Shown: one piece after another, positions 1 through 6,921 of the stretch
Position numbering within the stretch: position 1 is the first letter of the stretch
Layout of the letters: the number at the start of each line of letters is the position of its first letter
Position numbers and translations under genes: made by a program
Notes under the pieces: generated by a model
What the model was told of the DNA's origin: nothing
Database searches by the model: none
The model's input: the letters and a program-made list of their open reading frames with translations, nothing else
Origin: an uncultured Lachnospiraceae bacterium
GTDB taxonomy: Bacteria > Bacillota > Clostridia > Lachnospirales > Lachnospiraceae
NCBI GenBank assembly: GCA_947594335.1
Contig: CANQEC010000006.1
Span: forward strand, 1 to 25,159
Direction of reading: 5' to 3'
Length of the DNA: 25,159 nucleotides

Positions 1-719
1 TGCGTCTCCGCCGCGTTCATGCCGCCGGTCGCCTTCGTCGTGTTGCCGCCCGCGTAGGACATCTTCTCAAGAAGAATGACGTCCTTGCCTGCCTGCGTCG
101 CCTTGATCGCCGCCGTCATGCCGGCTCCGCCCGCTCCCACGATCACGATGTCCGTGGTCAGAGTTTCCTCTGTCTTCTCGACAGGCTCTGCCGATGAGTC
201 CTTGCGGTTTGCGTCAAGCGCCGCGATATCGGCTCCTGCCGCCTCAAGCGCCTCCGTCGCCGCCGCGATGATCGCGCCGCTGCTGACAGAAGCTCCGCTC
301 ACACCGTCAACGTTCGGCGTCTGTGCCTCCACCATCTTCGCGCCCATCTCAGCCACGGCAACGCCGCCAAGTGCCGGAGTTTCGCTGTCTCCCACAATAT
401 CCACGCTCAGGATCTCATTCTCAGAAACTGTGACGGTTACTGTGATTCCATCCGGACCAAAGCCCTGTGCCGTCGCATCGTAAGTACCTGGCGTAAAGGA
501 GACTGCTCCGCCTGCCGCCATCTCATCTGCGGCCCCTGTTTCCGCTTCCGCCGCCTCGGTTTCCGCCGCTTCTGCTTCCGCTGCCTCGGTGACAGCTTCT
601 GTCACAGCTTCCGTGGTCTCCGCTTCCTCCGCGAAAACACTTCCGCTGACAGGTCCAAGAGACATCACAAGAGAAGCCGCGAGCATCACGGACAAAAGTT
701 TGCCGGTTCTCTTTCTCAT
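1..719 (-). CDS. Secreted flavoprotein reductase, FMN-bind + FAD-binding domain (partial, 3' end outside window)
   Basis: The first ~239 residues are visible. Order: signal peptide (residues 1-30, ending SVFA), an acidic Glu/Ala/Thr-rich linker (about 31-67), an FMN-bind domain (about 75-165), then the start of an FAD_binding_2 domain with the dinucleotide motif GAGGAG at 195-200. The FMN-bind domain carries DGVSGAS (138-144), matching the D-x-x-S/T-G-A-S/T signal at which ApbE flavin transferase attaches FMN covalently to the last Ser/Thr (S144 here). The family comprises extracytoplasmic fumarate, urocanate and related enoate reductases that receive electrons through the flavin; the substrate cannot be told because the catalytic part is missing. 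The start ATG at 719 follows AAGGAGG at good spacing and a strong promoter. The acidic linker resembles the tail of the DctP protein in this window. Confidence 0.88.
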   Translation of the reverse strand, partial: MRKRTGKLLSVMLAASLVMSLGPVSGSVFAEEAETTEAVTEAVTEAAEAEAAETEAAEAETGAADEMAAGGAVSFTPGTYDATAQGFGPDGITVTVTVSENEILSVDIVGDSETPALGGVAVAEMGAKMVEAQTPNVDGVSGASVSSGAIIAAATEALEAAGADIAALDANRKDSSAEPVEKTEETLTTDIVIVGAGGAGMTAAIKATQAGKDVILLEKMSYAGGNTTKATGGMNAAET

Positions 720-763
720 TCCATTTCCTCCTTAAAATTTAATATAATAAACTTATCAGTCTG

Positions 764-792
764 ATTATATTTTGCGCCTGTAACAAAATCAA
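764..792 (-). promoter_or_regulatory. Promoter of the secreted flavoprotein gene
   Basis: Read on the minus strand: -35 TTGATT (787-792), a 17-base spacer, and a perfect -10 TATAAT (764-769), about 45 bases upstream of the ATG at 719. It gives the flavoprotein its own transcription start, separate from the Dlt-like cassette that ends at 841. Confidence 0.75.
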
Positions 793-840
793 TTTAACTT
801 TTTTTATTGCTGTATAAAATTAATTTATCACTTGCAGCGG

Positions 841-1065
841 TCAGTTTCGAAGCTGGCAGATCATATTCCAGATGGCATCCGCGGAATTAAAGTTCTCCGG
901 AATGATCTCCGCCGGGGTCAGCGTAATATCAAACGCATCGCTGATCTCGCTGATGATCGACAGAATATCAAACGACGACAGAATCTTGTCGTCCACCAGC
1001 GACGTTTCCTCCGTAAAATCCACATCCGGGCAGATCTCTTCCAGAATCTCCATCAGTTCATCCAT
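841..1065 (-). CDS. DltC-like acyl/aminoacyl carrier protein
   Basis: A 74-residue acidic protein of carrier-protein size. The segment KILSSFDILSIISEI (28-42) aligns with the phosphopantetheine site of carrier proteins, making S31 the likely attachment serine. The Asp that normally precedes that serine (DSF/DSL) is Ser30 here. It would carry the activated acyl or aminoacyl group as a thioester from the ligase encoded just upstream (1068-2600) to the membrane-bound MBOAT transferase. The ATG at 1065 lies two bases past the ligase stop codon, and its AGGAGG ribosome site is embedded in the ligase's last codons, so the two are translationally coupled. It is the last gene of the cassette; I see no clear terminator after it. 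Called DltC-like from context and size; a different acyl group is possible. Confidence 0.8.
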   Translation of the reverse strand: MDELMEILEEICPDVDFTEETSLVDDKILSSFDILSIISEISDAFDITLTPAEIIPENFNSADAIWNMICQLRN

Positions 1066-1067
1066 TC

Positions 1068-2600
1068 TTATCTCCTCCTTTTTTGTTTTATCTCTGTTCT
1101 ATAAAGATCCAGGAGCCTCCTCCTGTCGGTCTTTCCGTTTTTTGTGAGCGGCATTTCAGCCACCTGGCGGAACACGTTCGGAATCATATAATCAGGCAGA
1201 TACCTGCCAAGCGCCCGGCCCAGCTCGCGGCGTTCCACATCCCCCTGGTAAAAGCAGACGATCTTGTTCCTGTCCGCGTCAAACACACAGCAGCCCCGCG
1301 CAACCGCTTCCACCTTCTCCAGGGCCGCCTCAATCTCGCCAAGCTCAATGCGGTGTCCCATGTGCTTGATCTGGAAATCTCTGCGGGAGGCAAAGCAAAG
1401 CTCGCCGTCCTCATTGTAGCTTCCCATATCTCCGGTACGGTAGATCAGCTCCTGATAGCTGTGATTTAACGGGTTCTGCACAAACGCCCGCGCGGTCTGC
1501 TCAGGGTTGTTGTAATACCCGAGAGCCAGCGCCGTGCCGGAAACGCAGATCTCCCCCTCCATGCCGGGCTTTGTCACCTCCCGGTCGTCCTCGTCCAGCA
1601 AAAAGACGTGTTCGTTCGGAAAAGCCCTGCCGATCGGAATCACGTCCCCCGCCTCAAACTGACGGTCCAGCACATAGTACGTGCAGTTGCAGGTGATCTC
1701 CGTCGGGCCGTACAGATTCACAAACATGGCATCCGGAAGATACTTCCTCCAGTAATTCAGCTGGCGCACCGGCATCGTCTCGCCGGAAAACATCACGCGG
1801 CGGATCCCGTCCGGCACCTTGTAGGAAAATCCGTTCAGAGCGGAAACCATGCACAAAGCCGAGACCGCCCAGGTGAGGCTGGTAACCCTTCTCTCCTCCA
1901 GAAAATCCAGAAGCAGCATCGGAAATGAAAAATATTTCCGCGGTATGATCTGCACCGACGCTCCGGTCTTCAGCCCCGCATAGATATCCTTTACCGATAC
2001 ATCAAAATCCCACGGAGCCTGATTGCCGATCACATCCTGATCCGTAATTTCAAAAATCCTCGTAAATTCTTCTATAAAATCGATCACGCTTCGGTGGCTC
2101 ACCACCACGCCCTTCGGTACGCCGGTGGATCCCGACGTGAACATGACATAGAGAGGCTGTATATCCTGCCTTCGCACCCGCACCACCTCGAGCAGCGTCT
2201 CGTCCTCTTCCTCCCGGAGGAGCTGGCGAAAATCCAGCGTTTCCCCTGCCTGCGGGATCTCCTTCAGCAGCAGCGCGCCTGCCTCGTCCGCAACGGTCAT
2301 CTCCGGTTCCAGCGCCGACAGGATCTGTCGGAGACGGTCCGCGGGCTGCGCGGCGTCCAGCACCACGTAAAACCCTCCGGCATACACAATGCCCATCAGG
2401 ATCTCAATCGTGCGCACCCCTTTTTCCATCAGTACCGGAACGGGTCTTTTGAAGCATCCCCGTCTGGCCAGGGCGCTGCCCGCCCTTTTCGCGTGCGCAC
2501 AAAGCTCCGCGAACGTACACTGCTCTGTCTCGTCCGCAAACGCGGTTTTATCCGGGAAACGCGCCGCCGACTCTTCCAGGTATTCCAGAATACTTTTCAT
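1068..2600 (-). CDS. DltA-like amino acid adenylating ligase (AMP-forming)
   Basis: 510 residues, the usual length of D-alanine-carrier protein ligase. Adenylation motifs appear in order: A3 TSGSTGVPKGV (155-165), A4 NQAPWDFDVSVKD (193-205), A5 NLYGPTE (295-301), A6 GEICVSG, A7 YRTGD, A8 with GHRIELGEIE, and A10 PLTKNGK with the catalytic lysine near the C-terminus. The NQAP..FD..V.D stretch and a Cys at 250 (SALCMVSA) match the DltA pattern, where the Asp and Cys line the D-alanine pocket. The segment after A5 (TCNCTYY) departs from the usual DltA form (TVAVT-like), so the amino acid is not certain. It would activate the substrate with ATP and load the carrier protein at 841-1065. The final Arg-Arg-Arg is encoded by that gene's ribosome site. 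The start at 2600 has AAAGGG upstream. Confidence 0.85.
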   Translation of the reverse strand: MKSILEYLEESAARFPDKTAFADETEQCTFAELCAHAKRAGSALARRGCFKRPVPVLMEKGVRTIEILMGIVYAGGFYVVLDAAQPADRLRQILSALEPEMTVADEAGALLLKEIPQAGETLDFRQLLREEEDETLLEVVRVRRQDIQPLYVMFTSGSTGVPKGVVVSHRSVIDFIEEFTRIFEITDQDVIGNQAPWDFDVSVKDIYAGLKTGASVQIIPRKYFSFPMLLLDFLEERRVTSLTWAVSALCMVSALNGFSYKVPDGIRRVMFSGETMPVRQLNYWRKYLPDAMFVNLYGPTEITCNCTYYVLDRQFEAGDVIPIGRAFPNEHVFLLDEDDREVTKPGMEGEICVSGTALALGYYNNPEQTARAFVQNPLNHSYQELIYRTGDMGSYNEDGELCFASRRDFQIKHMGHRIELGEIEAALEKVEAVARGCCVFDADRNKIVCFYQGDVERRELGRALGRYLPDYMIPNVFRQVAEMPLTKNGKTDRRRLLDLYRTEIKQKRRR

Positions 2601-2643
2601 CTCATTCTGCCCTTTCTCTCTTATCGCAGATCCGCAGACGCGC

Positions 2644-2814
2644 GCGGATCTGCCGGAAAACCTCTTTTATGCTGCGCGAACCTGCCGGAACCTCCTTTGT
2701 GCCGCGCAGATCCGCCGGAAAATCCTCTTTTTACGCCGCACAGATCCGCCGGAATCTCCTTTGTGCCGCGCAGATCCGCCGGAAAATCCTCTTTTTACGC
2801 CGCACAGATCCGCG
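2644..2814. repeat. Tandem 64-bp repeat in the spacer between the SGNH and ligase genes
   Basis: The spacer between the SGNH stop (2829) and the ligase start (2600) is built of a 64-base unit: 2644-2707 (diverged), 2708-2771, and 2772 onward (partial, to about 2814). Each 64-mer consists of two related sub-units of 34 and 30 bases, both opening with AGATCCGCCGGAA or a close variant. The sub-units at 2708-2741 and 2772-2805 are identical. A weaker remnant lies just before, near 2626-2643. On the minus strand each 30-base sub-unit contains AAAGGAG, resembling a ribosome site, but no start codon with an open frame follows it. Confidence 0.85.
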
Positions 2815-2828
2815 CAAAAACAGTTCCG

Positions 2829-3803
2829 TCAGACCCCTTCCAGAATACGCGCAAGATTCTTCGTGAACTCCCGCGCGGCATCCTCGTTCATATGTCCGTC
2901 CAGATCCGTGTAGTCTTCCAGTCTGTGGGATGCGTATTTGTAATATTCCCGATCGTTAAAATTAACGCAGACAGCTTCTTTCTCTTTAAAGAATTCGCCG
3001 AAGTATTCATTCGCGTCCTCATATTCCTCTGAAAACTGCCGCAGGGTATCCGCGGGAACCGGCGTGATCACCGCCGCGAACTCAATATCCTGCGCGCGGC
3101 ACAGATCGATCAGCTTCTCCAGATATTCCATATGCTCCTGCCTGACTTCATCGCGGTGAAACGCGCGGATTCCGTTAAAACTAAATCCGCTGCTCTCCAC
3201 CGGATATCTCGCCACGAACCCGCTCTCGTGGTATTCCTGCGTCTTTGTGCGGAAATCTTCGATCCCGTAATCCTTCTGCAGTTTTTTGCGCACCGTGTTC
3301 TTCATATTGGACAGCTCGTAGGAGAGACTGTACTCATACCACGGGAAAAGCATCGTGCGGAAATTGCATTTGATCACCGCATCGCAGAAATACTCCAGCT
3401 TTGCGCGCGAAAGCGGAAACTCATGGTAGAACAGCAGATAATTGTTGCCTTCCTCTTTTTCCAGCGAAAAATACGACGGGGATATCTCGTAGATTACGCG
3501 CGACGGCTTTCTGCCAAGCTCGATCAGAAGCCTGATCATATAATACACATCCACACTGTACTCGCCGCCGACGCACAGATTATGTCCCCGGCGCCCGTTC
3601 ACTTCCTGCGCGGCCTCAGGATCAATATTGATCTTTCCGTGGGAGGTTCCCACATAAATATCGTCGAATGTCTCCCCGCACACCGTATGCAGGTCATTGC
3701 GGATAAATGTGCAGGGATACAGAAGAAAATCCAGCCCCGCAAACATTCCCGCAGCAGCCGCCGCGATCAGCAGAGCACATATTGTTGTCTTAAAATTGCG
3801 CAT
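2829..3803 (-). CDS. Membrane-anchored SGNH/DltD-like protein
   Basis: 324 residues with one N-terminal hydrophobic segment (about 7-28, a signal anchor), the rest outside the cell. GTSHG at 52-56 is the nucleophile-type motif of SGNH/GDSL proteins (S54), and a C-terminal DLDGH (300-304) supplies a candidate Asp/His pair. In Dlt and AlgI-type systems such a protein works with the MBOAT partner to pass the acyl or D-alanyl group to its extracellular acceptor, or to proofread it. The gene overlaps the MBOAT gene by 14 bases (3790-3803), so the two are co-translated. It is shorter than typical DltD (about 400 residues) and I recognise no extended DltD similarity beyond the fold-level motifs, so DltD-like is functional inference from position. 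Confidence 0.75.
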   Translation of the reverse strand: MRNFKTTICALLIAAAAAGMFAGLDFLLYPCTFIRNDLHTVCGETFDDIYVGTSHGKINIDPEAAQEVNGRRGHNLCVGGEYSVDVYYMIRLLIELGRKPSRVIYEISPSYFSLEKEEGNNYLLFYHEFPLSRAKLEYFCDAVIKCNFRTMLFPWYEYSLSYELSNMKNTVRKKLQKDYGIEDFRTKTQEYHESGFVARYPVESSGFSFNGIRAFHRDEVRQEHMEYLEKLIDLCRAQDIEFAAVITPVPADTLRQFSEEYEDANEYFGEFFKEKEAVCVNFNDREYYKYASHRLEDYTDLDGHMNEDAAREFTKNLARILEGV

Positions 3804-5307
3804 AGATAAAACCTCTCGGTGCCGCCGTCGATCCGAACAGGCCGATACAGACGAGCAGCAGAAGATACATGCCTGCAGTTACCGGGACCGGCAGGCGGGA
3901 CAGCTTCCCGCAGAGTCTCTCGCCTCCCCATTCCTGCACGCAGCCTGCCGCGACCATGATGACGCAGCCTGCCGCGATGATCAGCAGCGCCTGCGGAACG
4001 AACGCCGTTCCGCCGGTCCCCGCGGGGATGCCAAGAAGCTGTGCCGGAGCAAAATGGGTGAACGCCTGCTTTACCATATACAGTCCCTGCCCGAGACTGT
4101 CCGACCGGTCGAAAAACCAGCGCAGATTCACCAGGATAAAGGTCCGCAAAATCGCGAAGGCCTGATACCAGCGCTCTTTTCCGCTGATGTGCAGCGCCTT
4201 TTTCCAGCTTCTGTACCGGCCTGCCATCAGCTCGCTGAAGGCGATGATCCCGCCGTTCATCAGTCCGTATACCACATATTTCCAGCTCGCTCCGTGCCAG
4301 ATTCCCACAAAAAAGAACACGATCAGATCCGCCAGGGCAATGGGAACTACGCGTCCCGTCTTTCTTCCGAACGTCTTTTTCGACCACCTGGAAAAACGGG
4401 TCATCCATTTTGACAGGGAGATCGGATAAAACACATAATTTTTCATCCACTCGCCCAGTGTGATATGCCAACGCTCCCAGAATTCCGACATGGATCTGGC
4501 AAGATACGGTCTGCGGAAGTTTTCATCCATGGAAATCCCAAACAGATTTCCGATGCCGATCACCACGTCCATCGCTCCCGAAAAATCTCCGTAGAGCTGG
4601 ATACCGTAAAACAGCAGGCCAAAGAACACAATGCCGCCGTAACGGTCCGGATTGCCCCAGATCGCGTCCACAAAAACGCCTGCCCAGTCGGCAATGATCA
4701 TCTTTTTGCAGTATCCCAGGATAATACGCCGCAGTCCCCGGGAAATATGTTCCCACGAAAAAGCGTGCCCCTCATACAGCTGTTCGGCCAGCCTTTTGTA
4801 ATTTCCGATCGGCCCCTGCAGAAGCTGCGGAAAAAACGACACAAACAGAGCGTAGCGAAACGGATTTTTCTGGGCGCGGATCCGCTTCCAGTATACATCC
4901 AGCAGATAACCTGATGACTGAAATGTGTAAAAAGAGATGCCGAGCGGCAGCAGCACTTCGAGCCCCTTCATGTCTGCATGGAACAGCAGGTTCAGATTAT
5001 CTATGAAAAAATTCGTATATTTCACCGCGCCGAGCATCCCCAGATTCCCGATCAGTCCGAGTACGACCATGCGCTTGATTTTCTTCTGTTCACATCCCTT
5101 CTGCTGCATGTGGTCAATCCGCAGTGCGCTAAGATACGTGACCGTTATGGAAAATAAAAGGAAGAACAGATAGCGCGCATTTCCGGACAGATAATAGAGG
5201 CAGCTGAAGATAAGCAGACAGATCCAGCGGTATTTTCCCGGCGTCAGGTAGTACAGAACCACCGCTGCCGCCACAAACAGTACAAACAGATTGGATATCA
5301 GCGACAT
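3790..5307 (-). CDS. MBOAT-family membrane O-acyltransferase (AlgI/DltB-like)
   Basis: 505 residues, strongly hydrophobic with many membrane segments. Both conserved MBOAT histidines are present: H281 in FWERWHITLGEW and the catalytic H338 in GIWHGASW. Segments such as FFPQLLQGPIGNY and MDENFRRPYLARSMSEF look more like AlgI/PatA O-acetyltransferases than DltB. With a dedicated ligase and carrier protein in the same cassette, the donor is probably a carrier-bound aminoacyl or acyl thioester, transferred across the membrane to a wall or lipid-linked glycan. The start chosen is ATG at 5307, five bases after GGAGG. The frame stays open upstream for 35 codons, but that part has no membrane character and no ribosome site. 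First gene of the cassette; no convincing promoter seen directly upstream. Confidence 0.87.
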   Translation of the reverse strand: MSLISNLFVLFVAAAVVLYYLTPGKYRWICLLIFSCLYYLSGNARYLFFLLFSITVTYLSALRIDHMQQKGCEQKKIKRMVVLGLIGNLGMLGAVKYTNFFIDNLNLLFHADMKGLEVLLPLGISFYTFQSSGYLLDVYWKRIRAQKNPFRYALFVSFFPQLLQGPIGNYKRLAEQLYEGHAFSWEHISRGLRRIILGYCKKMIIADWAGVFVDAIWGNPDRYGGIVFFGLLFYGIQLYGDFSGAMDVVIGIGNLFGISMDENFRRPYLARSMSEFWERWHITLGEWMKNYVFYPISLSKWMTRFSRWSKKTFGRKTGRVVPIALADLIVFFFVGIWHGASWKYVVYGLMNGGIIAFSELMAGRYRSWKKALHISGKERWYQAFAILRTFILVNLRWFFDRSDSLGQGLYMVKQAFTHFAPAQLLGIPAGTGGTAFVPQALLIIAAGCVIMVAAGCVQEWGGERLCGKLSRLPVPVTAGMYLLLLVCIGLFGSTAAPRGFIYAQF

Positions 5308-5412
5308 TTTCTCCTCCGTAAATCGAGCAGGGGCGGCTTTCCCTCCTGCTCGTCTGCGCAGCCCGCATGCTGCGTCAGCAGCGAATCTCCATATGCAGGC
5401 CTGTGCAATCAA

Positions 5413-5478
5413 GAGGATGCTGCAAAACAGCCCGTTCGTTATTCTGAAAGTTCAAACGTCTGCTTTTGCAGCATCCTC
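5413..5478. terminator. Perfect 15-bp inverted repeat, probable terminator or palindromic element
   Basis: GAGGATGCTGCAAAA (5413-5427) and its exact reverse complement (5464-5478) are separated by 36 bases. Inside, CAG..CGTT and AACG..CTG can extend the stem with an internal loop. It lies between the end of the Cys-repeat protein (5515) and the MBOAT gene (start 5307), where a terminator is expected. The minus-strand exit has only TTGATT, not a long T run, so it could instead be a mobile palindromic element or an mRNA-stabilising hairpin. Confidence 0.55.
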
Positions 5479-5514
5479 ATCACAAACGTATTCTCTGCCT
5501 GGTGCAGCGCAGCA

Positions 5515-6795
5515 TCAGTTCATCACGCCGCCCTCAAGGCAGTTGTCTTCCGCGCCATCATTCATCACGCCGCCCTCAAGGCAGTTGTCTCCCGCGCCGT
5601 CATTCATCACGCCGCCTTCAAGGCAGTTGTCTCCCGCGCCATCATTCATCACGCCGCCTTCAAGACAGTTGTCTCCCCCGGCACCGTTATCCTGGCCGCC
5701 GCCGCTTTCCTGACCGGCTCCGCTATCCTGACCGCCGCCGCTCTCCTGACCGGCTCCGCCATCATTCATTATGCCGCCCTCAAGGCAATTGTCTCCCCCG
5801 GCACCGTTATCCTCGCCGCCGCTCTCCTGACCGCCGCCGCTTTCCTGGCCGGCTCCGTCATCCTGACTGCCGCCGCTCTCCTGGCCGCCGCTGCTTTCCT
5901 GACTGAAGCCGTCGCTTGTGGCTCCGTCGTCATCCTTGCTTCCGCCGTCGTCCTTGCTGCTTTCTTCTTTCTTCTTTTCACCGTCGTCTTTCTTGCCGCT
6001 GTCTTTCTTTTCACTGCTGCCCGCGCTGCTGTTTTCTCCGCTTCCAGTGCTGGCGGCGGTGCCGCCGTAAACGTCGTCATAGGAATCTTCATACTCAGTC
6101 AGCCCGTCATCAGCCGGCTCCGTCTCCTGCGCTTCTTTCGCAAGCTCCAGCTCCGCCTCCAGCGTACTTATTTCTTCTTCCCCGTCCTGATAAACGAGAT
6201 AAGCGGTGCTCTCCTCCAGCCGGATCTCGGCCTCATTCATTTCCGAAAACGCAAATGCGTGGAGCTCCGCTGCCGTATCATCTGCAAAGGTAAGACCGAT
6301 CACATATCTTGTTTCCTCTTCATCCGCTTCACTTTCCGGCTCCTCTGCCGCATTTTCAACGTCTGCCGCTTCGCTTCCCGGCTCCTCTGCTGCATTTTCA
6401 GCGTCCGCCGCTTCGCTCTCCGGCTCCCCTGTCTCGCTTTCCGGCATATAGTAGACGATGCGTACTTCTCCGTTCGCAAACACATCATCCTGTGCAAGCA
6501 AATTTTCCTCAGTTTCTTCCTCTGTCTCCGGTTCCTCTGCCTCTTCGGCCGCCTCGGTCTCCCCGGCTTTGTCTTCCTTTATCACAAATCCTTTAATGTC
6601 TTTTCCCGACGCGTTTGTCAGCCTTGCTTCCAGCGCGCCCTCCTGCATTTCCCCGATCTGCTTTTCTTCTTCCGCGATCTCTGTCTCTTCTTCCGCGGAC
6701 AGATCCGTTGATTCCGCCGCCGGGCAGACCATTTCAATGTTCATTGCCAGAAGCGCGGCGCAGCAGGCCGCCGCAAATACTTTTTTCATTTTCAT
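5515..6795 (-). CDS. Secreted acidic low-complexity protein with C-terminal Cys-containing repeats
   Basis: 426 residues. A signal peptide (about 1-27) is followed by an acidic Glu-rich region with internal repeats of the type ENAAEEPxSEA, a short folded-looking stretch around RYVIGLTFADDTAAELHAF, a Lys/Asp/Ser-rich segment, a Gly/Gln/Ser-rich region of repeated GQESGG/GQDSGG units, and finally tandem DNCLEGGVMNDGAG repeats running to the stop. I see no LPXTG motif, membrane anchor or known domain, and do not recognise the family. ATG at 6795 follows AAAGGAC. The codon pattern and signal peptide support a real gene. Its neighbours upstream are secreted wall-binding proteins and downstream is the Dlt-like cassette, so a cell-surface role is likely; the exact function is unknown. 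Confidence 0.78.
   Translation of the reverse strand: MKMKKVFAAACCAALLAMNIEMVCPAAESTDLSAEEETEIAEEEKQIGEMQEGALEARLTNASGKDIKGFVIKEDKAGETEAAEEAEEPETEEETEENLLAQDDVFANGEVRIVYYMPESETGEPESEAADAENAAEEPGSEAADVENAAEEPESEADEEETRYVIGLTFADDTAAELHAFAFSEMNEAEIRLEESTAYLVYQDGEEEISTLEAELELAKEAQETEPADDGLTEYEDSYDDVYGGTAASTGSGENSSAGSSEKKDSGKKDDGEKKKEESSKDDGGSKDDDGATSDGFSQESSGGQESGGSQDDGAGQESGGGQESGGEDNGAGGDNCLEGGIMNDGGAGQESGGGQDSGAGQESGGGQDNGAGGDNCLEGGVMNDGAGDNCLEGGVMNDGAGDNCLEGGVMNDGAEDNCLEGGVMN
5518..5673 (-). repeat. Tandem 42-bp repeats encoding DNCLEGGVMNDGA(G/E)
   Basis: Three 42-base units (5632-5673, 5590-5631, 5548-5589) and a 30-base partial unit (5518-5547) run directly into the stop codon. Each encodes 14 residues with exactly one Cys followed by LEGG. 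A fifth, separated copy (DNCLEGGIMNDGG) lies at about 5761-5799. Units differ only at a few positions, mostly third codon bases, indicating recent duplication kept in frame. Confidence 0.92.
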
Positions 6796-6838
6796 AATTC
6801 TGTCCTTTCTGATTCCAAATACCTTTCAAAATTGCAGA

Positions 6839-6892
6839 TCCCAGAGTCATGCGTCCCATGCCCGCACAGACATGGACCGCATGACCCTGGGA
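6839..6892 (-). terminator. Long hairpin after the transglutaminase-like gene
   Basis: Arms of 22 bases at 6839-6860 and 6871-6892 pair with three differences around a 10-base loop. It lies just past the stop codon at 6922 of the minus-strand transglutaminase-like gene and before the next gene start (6795). The minus-strand exit carries only a short ATTTTG run, so termination may be partial. Confidence 0.6.
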
Positions 6893-6921
6893 CCCTGATA
6901 CAAAACCGCATGAACTTCTCT

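Noticed and set aside
2644..2814. CRISPR array
   Set aside because: Repeats are directly adjacent with no unique spacers, and no cas genes are present.
2094..3032. 312-codon plus-strand frame across the ligase start, 64-bp repeat and SGNH 3' end
   Set aside because: It crosses two real minus-strand genes and reads the repeat as low-complexity Arg/Ser/Pro sequence; no family resemblance.
5308..5412. N-terminal extension of the MBOAT protein
   Set aside because: The 35 extra residues are Ala/Arg-rich without membrane character, and the good ribosome site precedes the ATG at 5307.
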